The translations under genes were made by a program, and so were the position numbers. Below the pieces are notes generated by a model. That model was given only the letters and a program-made list of their open reading frames with translations. It was not told where the DNA came from and did not search any database. This document shows, one piece after another, positions 12,815 to 25,125 of a DNA stretch of 64,000 nucleotides (its first letter is position 1; each line of letters starts with the position of its first letter). This DNA comes from Nepenthes gracilis (Eukaryota > Streptophyta > Magnoliopsida > Caryophyllales > Nepenthaceae): contig BSYO01000026.1 of the NCBI GenBank assembly GCA_033239525.1, positions 2,852,001 through 2,916,000 of the forward strand, read 5' to 3'.

Positions 12815-13413
12815 ATCTTTCTATTTTACAATTCCATGACAAAATCCCTCAATAACCATAAAACTAAAAATACATGAATTACGGGTTTAGATACTATCAA
12901 AATAAAACCCGTCTACATAAAAATCTTCTCCTAATAATGCAACTGACATAGTAAACTCAAACTATAGAAGACACAAGAGTCTGTTGCTGCCGTGCAAGTA
13001 TGATTAACACAGAAATATATAGAAATGAAACAAGTTATGCACATAAGGAAAGCAGTAAAGCAATAAGGAACAATAGTAAAAACATATATATTGTAGAAGA
13101 AAAGTAGCAGTTATATCTTGAGTACAAATGAAAAACTAAAACATGATACATCAAGGTTATCCCCCTAAGATATAATCGACCTCCTTCTAAAATATAAGCT
13201 CCCCCTAAATAATAATCGCCGTCATAACCGACCTCCCCCCTAAGTGATAACCTCCCCCTCACTATATACTCCCCCTTTTATCATAAATGTCCAAAGGGAG
13301 GGCTTCAGTTAGAGTCAGAGTGATCATTTACACACTGAGATGACAACTCGACGAATAGATGAAGAAACTGCTCCTGCATATAAATCTCCTTAGTAATAAG
13401 CCAGGTGTCAAGG
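12815..13413 (-). other. Interior of the non-autonomous element, with serial polypurine tracts
   Basis: No coding signal. Between about 13140 and 13280 the + strand carries six or so short tracts of the type CTCCCCCTAA or TCCCCCTAAG spaced 20-30 bp apart, i.e. GGGGGAG tracts on the - strand just upstream of the probable 3' LTR. Reiterated polypurine tracts of this kind are known from SIRE-type Ty1/copia elements. That affiliation is inferred, as no copia pol is present. Confidence 0.5.
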
Positions 13414-16006
13414 TGTAAGGTTCAAGTCTTTAATTTATGATATTATTGAATGATTAAATTAATATAATTAAAATTAAAGTCAAAAGATGTAAAAAATTAG
13501 ATTAAAGAGTCAAAATTAAACCAGTTAACTCGGCGCCTAAGTGCCAAAACCCGTAGGTCAGCACATGAGGTACGCCTGATCGACGCATAAGCACATGATC
13601 GGTAGATTGCTCACACTTGACACATGCTCAAGGAATATTTGAGCTATCATTGGCAGTTGTTTCGTACTCGGCGCATGCCGGAGCCGCGCTTGAGCGTAGT
13701 GAACCTATGGCCATATGCCCGACACGTGCCTAATTTTGCATTCGAGCATACTACTGTATAAATGCACCACTTGAGCCATTTTCTATCATTTATTTAGAGT
13801 TTTTTGAGTCTAGAGAGAGAAGCGACTGAAGAGATGAGAGAGATAACAAGATAGGAAGCCAAGAAACTCAAAATTTAGTTGATTCAAATGAGAATTTGAG
13901 TAAGTTGGAGTCAAGACAAATGCATTTTTGAGCTTTTTTCCTTTGTTATAGTTTCTTGCTGATTTTTTTGAATAATTTTTTGTTTAAATACTCATATATG
14001 ATATGAATTTGAAGTTATGATAATTATATTTAGCTTGCATTTGAGTTTCATTGATTTCTCTATAAAATATATATGAATTTTATGTCCAATTATATGTATA
14101 TTGCTAGCATGAACAAAATTCTGCATTATATTTAGTTGCATATCTAAAAAGATGGATTTAATGACTCTTACGTATCTTAAATTGGTACATGATGATTTGC
14201 ATGTTTTAAATTATTAAGTATGAGTCTCATTATGCTGGAAATGAACATAAACTGCTCTATTGGTTCTGGGAGACAATATGAAAACTTTACGCGTACTAAT
14301 TTTTTGCACAATGTTGAGTTTTGCTACACTAAAATGTTAATTTAACATTCCATACTATTCAAAGTCTACATAACTAAATTCTTTATAAAGTATAAGTCAA
14401 GCATGTGTTAAAATTTCAAAGTCTACAATGCTGAATTTTGCTATACTAAAATGTTAATTTAGCATTCCATGTTATTCAAAATCTGCATAACTAAATTCTT
14501 TATAAAGTATAAGTCATGCAAGAGTTAAAATTTCACTTAAAGGTCTTGTAAAAACTGCATGTTTGCTGAAGTCTTGAAATTTCTGTATTTTATGATAAAT
14601 TTCCTACACTATAAGCCAAATTAACATTATATGCATTAAAAATTCATCATAGTTCAAATTAAACAAAAGGTTTATATTCTACATGATGTGAAATTATAGA
14701 ATTTTAAAGAAAAATTTTACAATTAAATTAAAAAATATGATTATTTTCTTTAGGAGTAAGAAAATTATGAATTAAGAGAAAAATATAAAATTTTTTAAAG
14801 AAATTGTATTTGACCATGGTTACAATTTATCAGGTAATATATTTTGATATGTTTTAATATATTATAGTCGTATATCAATATCTAAACCCATAATTCGTAA
14901 GTAAAAAGTAGCGTATGACCCCATCTATAAGATAATATGTAGATAGCTCACCTTTGGATCTTAAATAGAAGTATATGACATTTGGTTGTATGGGAGTATG
15001 CACAACCCGAGCTTCAACTGTCCGCTCATTTAGTCTATAATATCTACTAACCCTAATCCCTAAAAAAATAAGAATTAAGTATGCTTTGATAATATAAATT
15101 GAATAAGAATATGATAAGAAATATGAAAATATATAAATTGAATTTTCTGCAAAAGTATTATGAAAATTTTATATCATTACATCCGATCAAATTCTATAAT
15201 TCGTTCGTTATATTTTAATATAAAGTATCAATGTTTATTGATATATTATAGTACCTTACTGAGTTCTTAACTCACTTCTTACTATTTTTTTAACCTCCTT
15301 AGATAAGATGCATGAGTTTTTACCAGATGAATAAGATTCAAGGATAGGTTGATATGAATAGTTTAGGTTGTTATATTTATAAATTACAATGTTATTTTGG
15401 ACAATATTTAATATTAATTTATATTTTTGAATAGTAGCTAAATTTGTAATTTTAGCTAAAATTTCAGTTTCAGACAATAGTTTGTGATGTAGTTGGCCTT
15501 TGGATAGCATTTAGATATCTAAAATATTGTATTATTGTGTTTGGTATCGATTAATGTGTCCTGTTACAATTTTAGAACATGTTTGATGATGTAATAAGTT
15601 GATATTTATAATTCCGGACAATAAGTTGTAATTTAGTTTAAATATTATCAGTTGTCTAATGATTAGATGTCGATTTCAGTGTTATATTTAAGGATTGTTA
15701 GCATGTGTGTTGGCTGTCTAGTAGTAATGTTTATGATTTATATTTTCACAATGGTATACTCTTATTATATTTTGAGTAGATATCATTTCTTACGTAGGGT
15801 TCGATATCACAATTGCATTGATATTAGAACCACATGTGATGTGGCACTTAATTTAGGTCCTATGTATGAAATTGTGATAATTTAATTATAGTTGGTTAGT
15901 GTATCAACATGGAGTTTATGTCTGAAACTTAATTAGAAGATTAACTAGTTAAGTAATAATATATTGATTAAGAATTTAATTTGGGATCAGAATTTGGAAT
16001 GTGACA
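13414..16006 (+). mobile_element. Solo LTR, Tekay-like, 2.6 kb
   Basis: Starts TGTAAGGTTCAAG and ends GGAATGTGACA. These are the sense-strand counterparts of the LTR ends seen at 26307-28161 and 10521-12487. Flanking CAAGG and TAAGG form a target duplication with one difference. It has a TATA box (TATAAAT, 13757-13763), a GA-rich leader and a GTAAGT donor-like motif at 13900-13905. There is no primer-binding site or coding region beside it, so the interior was probably lost by LTR-LTR recombination. It lies inside the element spanning 12488-17881. Confidence 0.7.
14319..14533. repeat. Tandem duplication, 107-bp unit, within the solo LTR
   Basis: Two consecutive copies starting CAATGTTGAG and CAATGCTGAA, each containing ACTAAAATGTTAATTTA, CATAACTAAATTCTTTATAA and AGTATAAGTCA. 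The copies are very similar, suggesting a more recent event than the LTR insertion. Confidence 0.85.
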
Positions 16007-16019
16007 TAAGGTACTAAAA

Positions 16020-17058
16020 GTTTTCGAGAACATGAGACTCTAGTTGCTCTAGAGAAGTAGAAAACCGCATGAGCTGATCGAAAAGCCTAGAGAGTTGCCC
16101 CATGATCGGTGAGGAGGAAGAAGTAGAGGACAATGGACGATTGGATGGGCCAGCATCAGTAGAAAAGGAAGGATCTTTCGGAAGAGGATCGTCTAGAGGG
16201 TCATCATGAGTCGGGAGAGTTAATGAGAATCAGCTTGGTTTTGTTCAAAAATGGTTTGAGTAATGGGCCTACCAAGCTGCACATGAGAAAGGTTAGGGAA
16301 CTGGATACCTAAACTCATAATCAGGTGTTGGATGAGGCAACCATGGGAAAATTGTTGTCCTTCTTTGAGATAAAAATAGACAAGATATGGGAATATAGGT
16401 GAGACGGGAGATCAATCAGCCACCCACTAAGAAAGTTATAGAGAAATAAGGTCTTATTGAGAAGAATGGAGGTAAAGTGTACGATCGAAAAAAATATTGG
16501 TCAACATAATATGGCACACCACCATTTGCCGAGGAGTAAGGTGTTTGGTCTTAAAAGATTTTTCATGCCACGTCATGGGAGAGCCACAAAGAAATGAGGC
16601 TATCTCATTGAAATGTGGTATGAAACAAAAACTGTATGGGTTAATCAGGATTGGGAACATATGGAATGTCTAGAGTACAAAAGATCACCTTTGGGGTAAT
16701 ATGGAGGATACTCCCCCTCAAGAAGGTAGAGAAGGAAGTCAATGTGTGGTCTAGATCATGAATGTTCATATAAAAGTCTTGAATTAAGATTGTAACAGGA
16801 GAAATGAAGTTAGTCAGAACCAGCTCCCAATGTTGGTCAATAAACAATGTGGAAATGGATGGATCCAATGTCGCGAGGTGAATTTTCCATTTAAGGGTAA
16901 GTTGCCAATGGGACATGTATTTCTAAAAAAGGTCCTCAACTGAGGGATTGACAAAGTGGTCTAATGTTGAGGGCCTGCTATCCCAAGGATGTTTATCAGC
17001 AGCCTTTTTAGAGAAGGACATTCAAGGAGTAGACATCTGTACTAAATTGTGAAGAAAG
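16020..17058 (-). pseudogene. Broken transposon-associated ORF of the non-autonomous element
   Basis: On the - strand, fragments read into one another through several stops. 16916-16641 contains LATLDPSISTLFIDQHWELV, VTILIQDFYMNIHDLD and LRGSILHITPKVI. 16660-16454 contains MVVCHIMLTNIFF. Further down come TFLVGG, RLTYIPISCLFLSQR and FRYPVP, then a Ser/Pro-rich tail. This order (a W..L..F....VREFY-like box, a GK.I.F-like box, then the FLVGGLLTR region) resembles the 'putative plant transposon protein' carried by many plant LTR elements. No reverse transcriptase or integrase is present. The assignment is by pattern memory, so moderate. Confidence 0.5.
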
Positions 17059-17399
17059 AGACGGTGAGGCACACTAATCGGAGACAAAAGCTTGCAAGTA
17101 AGGAACCTACCAGGCCCTAACACCATGGATCAAGAGAGGGGGGAAACCACTACAAATCTACACAAGAGAGGCGTAGATCGAATAGCAAATATTCCAAAAA
17201 CATGGGTGGGTTGCACAGTGAAATACTCAAAATCTAAATCCATGACAAGGCTAGATCTACACAATGTTGACACAACTAACTATAAATCGGGACTAAATAT
17301 GATGAGATACAAACAAATTGAACAAAATAAAAGAAGAAAAGCAATGTTTGTGGATTAGGATGAAAATCACTATTAATAGAGAGATTAAGCATGAGAACA
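17059..17399. other. Interior of the non-autonomous element near its right arm
   Basis: No primer-binding site could be read with confidence. Short + strand frames (17092-17358, 17318-17524) look like chance. Confidence 0.35.
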
Positions 17400-17881
17400 A
17401 AGGGAAGAGGAAGAAACTTACATTGGATTTGCCCCCAATTGGAGAAGGGACCTGGTTATTGGGAGGATTTGGAGAATTTGGAGGTAGTGAAAGGAGGAGA
17501 GAAGAGAGAGAGACGAGAAAATAAAGGAGAGGAGTGAGAGAATAGGAATGGGGGGCACAGAATGCTTGAATATAAAGAATCTAGAGCTTGCGTTAGGTGC
17601 GCCTGAGAAGGAGGGAGAGTGCTCAAGCAAAAGGGAAATGCACGATAGGCGCACCCAATTTGGAAATGGCGCTTGTGCACGTCTCAGATGTACCTCAAAC
17701 GTGAACATACGAAAAAAAGCACTCATGCGTGAATTAGGCACAAGGTAAGCGTAAATATTGGGAGTTGCACATTAGTGAATATCGGACGTGAATCTGATAT
17801 AGATTTTTATGACATTAAATAATAAACCAATGACTAATCAGACTCAATTATAAAATATACCAACACATAATATGCCTAACA
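17400..17881 (-). mobile_element. Right arm (probable 5' LTR) of the non-autonomous retroelement
   Basis: Shares its last ~200 bp with the left arm at 12600-12814 and ends CCTAACA. On the - strand it has a pyrimidine-rich leader (about 17540-17470) followed by a perfect GTAAGT donor-like motif (complement of 17416-17421). The left boundary is uncertain because the left arm is truncated. Confidence 0.55.
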
Positions 17882-18538
17882 CAAATCCATCATCATTGAA
17901 TTCCAAATCTATTAATTTAATAAGATGTATAAATATGATGTGAATAATGCATGAATTATTCACTACAAACATACAAAAAAGGCTGACAAATTACATGTGC
18001 AAAAATGCAAAAACTTTAGAATCAAGATTTAGTAATATTTCTCCTGGGTAGGGCTGAAAATAAAAGTCAATCTACATAGTATACAATATAAACGGAATCA
18101 TAAGCTACTATACAAATTCATAAGTGGATTGTTTGTATATTTATCCTATATGTTGAGCCAACCGTCATTACTCTAGCACGTGGATTATGGGCCGTATGAC
18201 ATTCATACATAAAAATACAACATATTTGTCATAAATTATATTGCTGCCAACTTTGTATAATAATTCTTCAAAAAAAAAAAAATCTCTAAAGAAGAACATT
18301 CTTAAGAGATTGGGAACAACTAAACCTACCGTAAACATTGTTGTAGAGATGAATCTTGAACAAAACTAGTACATGCAAAGAGCTCCAAGCAATGATTTCA
18401 AGAACTTACGAGTAATTCTTCAAAATCTATAAGTTGCATTGAAAATAATAATACATACAAGTCAAATACCAAAAGAATCATAATCACATGCATGGAGCTT
18501 AGAAATACTAATCACATCATTTTTGAAAAATAGAAGAG
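17882..18538. other. Spacer, nothing recognised
   Basis: AT-rich DNA without frames, repeats or RNA genes that I could see. Confidence 0.4.
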
Positions 18539-18911
18539 TGTTACAAAGGTCCCACGTCGGGGAGCTCGTGACAAAACTACCAGCTTATAAGTTATGAGAC
18601 TCTCTCTCCTATCAGATCATCTTTTAGGATAGGCTCTCTCCTTAACTTGTACCTGTAACATTTGGTATTTTTGTTGAGACGCTGACAGCTCTCAGAAAAG
18701 ACTATCTAGGGAGAGACTGATCGAAAAAAGCGAGTGAAGCGTACCGAGTGAGAGCCGGCGAGGACGTCGGCTGTTGAAGTGGAGCCCAATATTACAAAGG
18801 TTCTACATTGGGGAGCTCGTGATAGAACTACCAGCTTATAAGTTAGAGGACTCTTTCTTTTATCAGGTGCACCTTTTGAAATGAGCTTTTCCCTAACTTA
18901 TGTCTATAACA
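18539..18911 (+). mobile_element. Complete TRIM with perfect 5-bp target duplication
   Basis: Two 122-bp LTRs (18539-18660, starting TGTTACAAAGG, and 18790-18911, starting TATTACAAAGG) end TGTAACA and TATAACA. The interior is 129 bp. The LTRs share AGCTCGTGA, CTACCAGCTTATAAGTTA and CTCTC boxes. The interior begins TTTGGTATTTTTGTTGAG, which suits a decayed primer-binding site. AAGAG flanks both sides (18534-18538 and 18912-18916). There is no coding capacity, so it would depend on other elements for enzymes. Confidence 0.9.
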
Positions 18912-19837
18912 AAGAGATTTCTAAATTTTAATACAAAATACATAAGGAAAGAGAGTCAGATTGTACTTGACTTAGTGATAGTACACCTTCAAAATTATAT
19001 TATATATTTTTTTCTCTATCTTGTTTTCTTATTTTTCTCTATCTTTTCTTTGAAATTCAGGTGAAATATAGTTTAGAAAGAGGCAAGGGCCTCTTCTATA
19101 GTTAGTCTAGTAGGGAAGAGAACCAAATGGGGATTTTTAATTAATATTTTTGTCCAAATTTACTACTTGGGTGTTACGTGTCACCTTATATTCATCAAGT
19201 TGAATAAATTTGAAATAATATTTATGCACAACAAAGTAAATATATATATATAAATAAATAAATAATATATCTTTCAATACTAATTTAAAATGAAATTTAC
19301 ATCTTAAAATTAAGGTAGAAAAATATATTTTTATACCTTTATCTTTTACAAATGTTGTTCTAAATAATATTAAATTTGACCAATATAAGTATGATTTTTT
19401 AGCAAAAGAAAACAATGTCAAAATAAAAGTTAAATGACTTAGTTGTGTAAAACTATTTCCCTAAATTAGGATACATATGATTTATATGAACAAGCCAAGG
19501 AAAAAGCTGTTGTATATGATAACATAAAAATATTGAAGGATTAGCAATTTTTAGAAAATGTCAAAAGTAAAACTCTAGCATTATACCCTCCTCATAAATA
19601 ATATCTTTTTCAATTTTTTGTGTGATAGGTATGAATATCCACATAAAATTATAATTTTTGTAATCTTAATTTCTCTTCTATCCTCTTCCCCTAATTTTTT
19701 TTTGTTGTTAATTTTATTATTTCATAATATAAATATTATCTCTCTGCTTACAATATATATTATAACTCACATATATACTGTTGAAATGGGTACTTACCAA
19801 AAATATTTAAAACTTATAATATACTGGGATGAAAATT
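18912..19837. other. Spacer, nothing recognised
   Basis: AT-rich. The short frames at 19137-19421 and 19618-19872 are low-complexity and lack any recognisable domain. Confidence 0.4.
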
Positions 19838-21667
19838 TGACACGTTTTGTGCCACGAACCCAAATCAAATAGGTCAAATAAATTTTTAATTAAATTATAA
19901 TTATTATTCTTATAAATCCTAAACCCGAATGTGATAAACCAAATACACATGACCCGACGAATTAAAAACCTGCACAAGACTTTATTAAATAACCATCTGT
20001 GCAAAACAACAATGATTTACTCCCAAATAATCGTAAGAATAAAATACTCATTAAGAGAATGCGATATTGTGTTGAATCCTACCTAACTCCTACTGCAGAT
20101 CCAAACTGTCTATTCTGAATAAGAGAAAATAGAAAAATGTGAATAGAAGGTTTAGCAAGTATCATTGCAAACACGTATAAAATAGCGCATATAAAATCAA
20201 AGGGAGAACTTAAATCAAAATCTAATAAACTCTACCACATATATCGAAATCACTGCATACCCACAGTAGATGTAAATCTAAAATCCAATCTAAATATCAT
20301 ACAGCTACGTTTTGGATTCGCAGCTCTAGGCAATCACATATTATTATTGATTATAATTTCGGCCTATCACTCTCGACCATCAGATTTTTAATATTGGTTA
20401 CATTTTATGTCTACAACTCTTGGCTATTAAATTTTCAATATCAGCTACATTTTTAGGCCTATAACTTTCGGCCATCAAATTTTCATATCGGCTACATTTT
20501 GACCTAAAACTCTCTGCCATTAGATTTCTATATCCGCTATATTTTAGACTTACAACTCTTGGCCATCTTTTCATCGTTGTTGGATCCCGATTACATTTTA
20601 GGACTATAACTCTCGGATACCACATATCGTTAGCTCTATTAGTCAGGCTACACTTTAAGTTTGTAACTCTCGACCATCTAATATCCAATATCGGTTACAT
20701 TCTAGGTTTGTAACTCTTGGTCATCTTTTATCAACCCACTAGGTCCTCAAACTCCCCTATCCCCACACACATATCAACTCACCAGGGTTTTGAACTATCA
20801 TGGTCTTAAACATGTACCGACTAATCGAATCTTAGACTCTGCCCATTTTTATATAAATATACAGATATAAAATACAGATATAAAAATATCAAATATTAAA
20901 TTAGACCAAAGAAAATAGTTACAGATATTTATCTCAACTGTATTCAAAGTAGGTTTACCAAAAGGATACTTCGAGGTACTCAAGCCATACGCTTCTCTCT
21001 CCTTTTCGCACGCGGGCCTTCTCTCTCTTCTTCTTTCTCTCTCCTACCGCATTGCTCCTCTGTACTATGCTGTCAACACTAGCACATTGCCTCCCTGCCG
21101 CGCACACCCCCTTCTCCTTCCGCTTCTCTTCTTTTCTCATCTACTTCGCGCACTGCCTCCCTTCCTTCCTCCTCATATCTGTTCTACCTTCGCAAGAGCC
21201 TCCAAATACCCATTCCACCAAAATTTCAATCGACTTTTTCAAAATTGATACATGTAAGTACAAAATCAATATCAATAAAGAGAAATGAAAGATTTGCTTA
21301 TTTCAATTTCATGTATTTCCTTCCGTGATGGCGGCAATGGTAGTGGCTCTCTATCCAGCTCACATCCTTCTCCTTCCACTCACACCACTGCACAAAATGA
21401 AAGGTAAACCATAAAGACAATTTCGTCGATTTTTGATCTTACCATTGACTTTTCCAGCATCGACAGCGACAACAGCTGCTTCTCCCTCTCTCTCTTCTCT
21501 CTCCTCTTTCTCCGCTCTCTCTCTTTTTTTTTTCCTTTTCTTTCTCTGCAGCCCCCTGACTCCCCCTTCTCTCAATATATGTAGTAATAATAATATTAAT
21601 ATTATTTTATTTTTATTTTTTTATAATTTAATTAAACCTAACTAAAATAAAAATTTAGGATATTATA
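19838..21667 (-). mobile_element. Solo or truncated Tekay-like LTR
   Basis: About 1.83 kb from TGACACGTTTTGTGCC to GGATATTATA, matching in length and layout the LTR at 26307-28161: AT-rich outer part, internal tandem array, and CT-rich + strand leader at 20990-21030 and 21480-21545. The donor-like motif of its relatives is degraded here (ATTTAT at 20927-20932). No matching target duplication was found, so the ends may be off by a few bases or eroded. CT-rich frames at 21052-21288 and 21433-21645 are leader low complexity, not genes. Confidence 0.6.
20366..20730. repeat. Tandem array inside the LTR, unit about 45-66 bp
   Basis: About eight degenerate units, each with AACTCTYGGCCATC followed by AATATCGGCTACATTTTAG-type sequence. 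Spacing between consecutive AACTCT boxes is mostly 41-51 bp with one 66-bp interval. Confidence 0.75.
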
Positions 21668-22669
21668 TTCTATTTGTTCAATATTACTATAAATTTATTA
21701 CAGTTAAAAAGTAGATTTCCTTTTTCCATTTATGCAATTACTAATTCCTCTTTCTAGGTTAACTTTTTTCCTTTTTTCTTTTAATCATAACTCAATCATA
21801 TTATTTTAGGTATTTTCATTAACTTATATTTTAAGTGCTCAAATCATATTATATGTCATTTATTTATCTTATATTCTATATGTATAACTTCTAAATATTT
21901 ATATAAAAAAATTTTAAAAGGATTAAATTTTAATTTCCAGAATTAATATTATTATTCTCTTTATTAAATTGTCATATAAAAACATAATTTTGTTTATTTG
22001 GATCTATAAATATAAAATTTTTTATTTGCAAAAATAAACCCATGATTAGTGCACCAAATTTTTTCTTATTTTGAAGATGTGGATTTGATTTCTCTCTACT
22101 TTCTCAATAATGTTAAGTTTCTTGCATTCCTTCATTGCAAGAAAATAATCAAATTTTAAATTATTGAAATGCTTTTCTTTTTATCAAACAAAGAATATTG
22201 AATAGTCACATTTTAAAAAGAAATTAGCTTCTTTAATAATAAAAAATAATTATTATCTCTAAATCATAAATAGAATTATAATATTTATTAATTTTAATAA
22301 ATATATTAAATATGTAACATATCATACAGAATATGATATCAGTTTATTGATATCATTATTCTTTATTTTATTTTTTAGTATTACTCATATCCACACAATG
22401 TTCTTGTCTTTATAAAGCTTAAATTTTTATACATGCTTGATACCCAACATCTTAATTCTTAAAATGTAGCATCAGTTTTATATACAATAAAATTTATGTT
22501 GTTGGATGAGAAAAAAATTTCAATGGATAAAATTTAAAATATAATACAAATTATCTAAATAGTTATTCTTTAATTTTTTTACTACTATATTAAATATTCA
22601 ATAAATATTTATATTATTAAAAAAGTCTATAAAAATTTAAAATATACTATTAAATTGATGGACACGGAC
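21668..22669. other. AT-rich spacer
   Basis: No gene, RNA or structured repeat seen. Confidence 0.4.
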
Positions 22670-23290
22670 AAAAACAGACTGGCTTAAAGTGGCCCAATGC
22701 CCACGCGGATAATAGGCCTAAATGTTGATAGCTCAATAAAAGATGTCACAGAACCCATCAGAAAATAGCACATGAATGTTTAAATTAAAAGGTAAAATCT
22801 AAACGCCTAAATATTAAATAACCATAATAAGTGACCGAAGTAACGCAATGCCTAAAAACTTGGTGGTCTTAATATTAAAGAGAAACGATCATTATACACT
22901 ACTTGTAGCGTTTCTCACCATTGATTCGAAGTGATGTCATATACACATATCAATCTTAGGTACCGATTAGCCAAATTGTGTCTTAAATTATAAATAGACC
23001 TTCTCTCGCAAAGAAGATAGAAGAGGAGAAAAAGAGAGAAAAAAAAGGCTACTTAATTAGCCAAATACACCAAAAGAGTATTGTCTTCCAAACATATACG
23101 TATCCCTGTTTCCCTTTCATTTTATGCATTTTCTTCCTCAGTATCTTCCTAAATCAGTTAGAAAGATCGTTGATTTAAGCGTTAAAAGATATACTAGATA
23201 GTGAGTTTCATATACCTATTACATCCTATTTATTTCATTGTTATGCGTAGAATTTAAATTCACAGTTATAAAAATCAAACCCATTTATAA
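22670..23290 (+). mobile_element. LTR-like block
   Basis: Contains a TATA box (TATAAATA, 22989-22996), a GA-rich leader (23010-23045) and a TTGATTTAAGCGTTAAAAG module near 23170. That module aligns with TGACTTGAGCGTTGAAAG of the block at 7912-8760, and both are followed by a TTGTTATGCGTAG / GTTGTGGTGTATAG end module. No partner or target duplication found. Confidence 0.4.
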
Positions 23291-23649
23291 TTGAATATTT
23301 AATAAAAATAGTCAGTTTTATAACTTGTACGACAATTCATATTCTCAAAATATACCATAAATAAAAATTTAACAGTAAATATTTTAAAATATATCAATTA
23401 TAATCCAGCCTATTATGCTCCTCGATCTCGCAAGAACTGGAAGCAACGAAAATGATTACTTGGTATGATACGACAAGCGGCGCTCTAGAAACGGAAGCAC
23501 GCAATCGTCTTTGTAGTTTCTGAAACGTTATAGCCTAGTCATGCGAATTGACATTGCAACCAACAAATCAAAACGTCTCAAGGGGCAATTTTTTTCCATA
23601 TAACCTAATATATGAACCAACTGAATTATTAAACCAAAAATAAAAAAAT

Positions 23650-24260
23650 ATAATTAAATTATCGGATATCCAAATAGTCGAATTGTTGATAATATAAAGA
23701 TTGAGGTACAGAATGACCGCACAATGAATAAATCCAAACAGTTAATCCTGACGAACGATTATATGAATAGTTGAAACAAGTGAATAATTAATGTATTAAC
23801 GAACAAACGCTAAATTTAGAGTGTATGTAATGGTTGAACTATCTAGTTCCCAATCTATATAACTCATCAATTAATGTGCAAATCATTCATCTTCAATTGT
23901 ATATTAATTGATAATAAGGTTATAAATACGCTTATTTGTTTAAACAAATGGATAAAACCTGAATCACTAATAAAAAATTACAAGTACAGGACTCCAATTC
24001 TCTATACATTTGCAAATTTTGAACATCACTAACACAAAGTTCTCCATTTTTAACCTCTCTCTAAGATTGTGTATCTCGTAACTTTCATTTCATTAGAAAT
24101 ATTTCTAACTTGAATATTAAAAAATATTTTAAAAAGATAATCTCGTATTATTTGATTTCTTATTGATCGTTGTGGTGTGTAGGATCCGTATTAAAAAGTT
24201 TAAAGGTCCAACCCAACTTCAGTCAGACGATTATTCAGATTTAAGATATGCATAATCTTT
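23650..24260 (+). mobile_element. LTR-like block, related to the preceding one
   Basis: TATA box TATAAATA at 23931-23938. Near 24110 there is a decayed TAACTTGAATATTAAAAAAT module, then GTTGTGGTGTGTAGGATCC. The order of signals parallels 7912-8760 and 22670-23290, but bulk similarity is low, so this is a distant relative, not a second LTR of the same insertion. Confidence 0.35.
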
Positions 24261-24269
24261 CTAGGTAAT

Positions 24270-25125
24270 AATTGTTACATTTGTCTTCCTCGTCAATAAA
24301 TTTAATAATAATATATCATATTTTAAACATTTTTTAGGTAGTAAAAATAAGATAAAAAAATTTGCTATTTTAAAATCATACATGAGATATTCACCTTATA
24401 AGGCTCTTTGAGAGACACAAATAAAACTAAGTATTATTGCAATATTTCTTATATTTTTAATTATATATATTTTTATTTTATTTTTATAACTAAAAATAAT
24501 ATCAAAATGGTAAAAATAAAGCTTTAAAAATATTATAATATTGTCATTTATAAAACATATAATATTATTATTATAGTTTATATTTTGGTGTAAACTCTCT
24601 CTCTTAGTACCACTTTCACCAATATCACTAATTATATTTATAAATTTACTATTAATTTATCAAAAATAAATTATTATTAATGTTATTATTATTTAGATAA
24701 TTTAATAAAAAATAATAATAATAAAGAGAGAGTATAAGTATTCACATTTATATTCGGCCTAAAACGCTGCGGCGCACCATCCCTGTCAAACCCAGGGTTT
24801 CATCAATCGGCATTCTCGTCCACGTGTCGTTCCATTACTGGCTGACGCAGAGGCTACGGGAACATCTGAATCAACCGGCTAGCCGTGCCGTTCTCCCTTC
24901 CTTCCCCTTCGGTGTCTCGACGCCACCGGACACACACGCAGCGTTCGCCGGAAACCTTATTCCGGTGAGACCGCGTTTGGATATAATAAATAAAAATTAA
25001 CTGAGGGTGGAATTTTGACGAAGCACAGCAGCTGGGCCTGAGTCAATTCAATGTAAGTCTATGGTCGTTTCTCAGGTCATCAATTGTTGAAGAGCATTGA
25101 ATTCGGCCCCATTTTACTCGGAAAG
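24270..25125 (+). promoter_or_regulatory. PDAT1 promoter and 5' UTR region
   Basis: AT-rich to about 24760, then a sharp GC rise up to the PDAT1 start, typical of a plant promoter/5' UTR transition. CT-rich sequence at 24890-24915 could be near the transcription start. A possible 5' UTR intron can be drawn from CCG/GTGAGA (about 24965) to TTTCTCAG (about 25075); this is inference only. Confidence 0.5.
24821..24828 (+). promoter_or_regulatory. G-box/ABRE-like element (CACGTGTC)
   Basis: CACGTGTC lies 298 bases upstream of the PDAT1 start codon in the GC-rich promoter segment. This is the core bound by plant bZIP and bHLH factors and is common in abscisic-acid and seed-responsive promoters. 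A role here is inferred from sequence and position only. Confidence 0.45.

Noticed and set aside
20955..21645. Lys/Glu-rich and Ser/Phe-rich frames
   Set aside because: CT/GA low-complexity leader of an LTR read on both strands.
25084..25125. PDAT1 reading frame opening 14 codons earlier
   Set aside because: The upstream start is TTG, and plant PDAT proteins begin at the methionine encoded at 25126.
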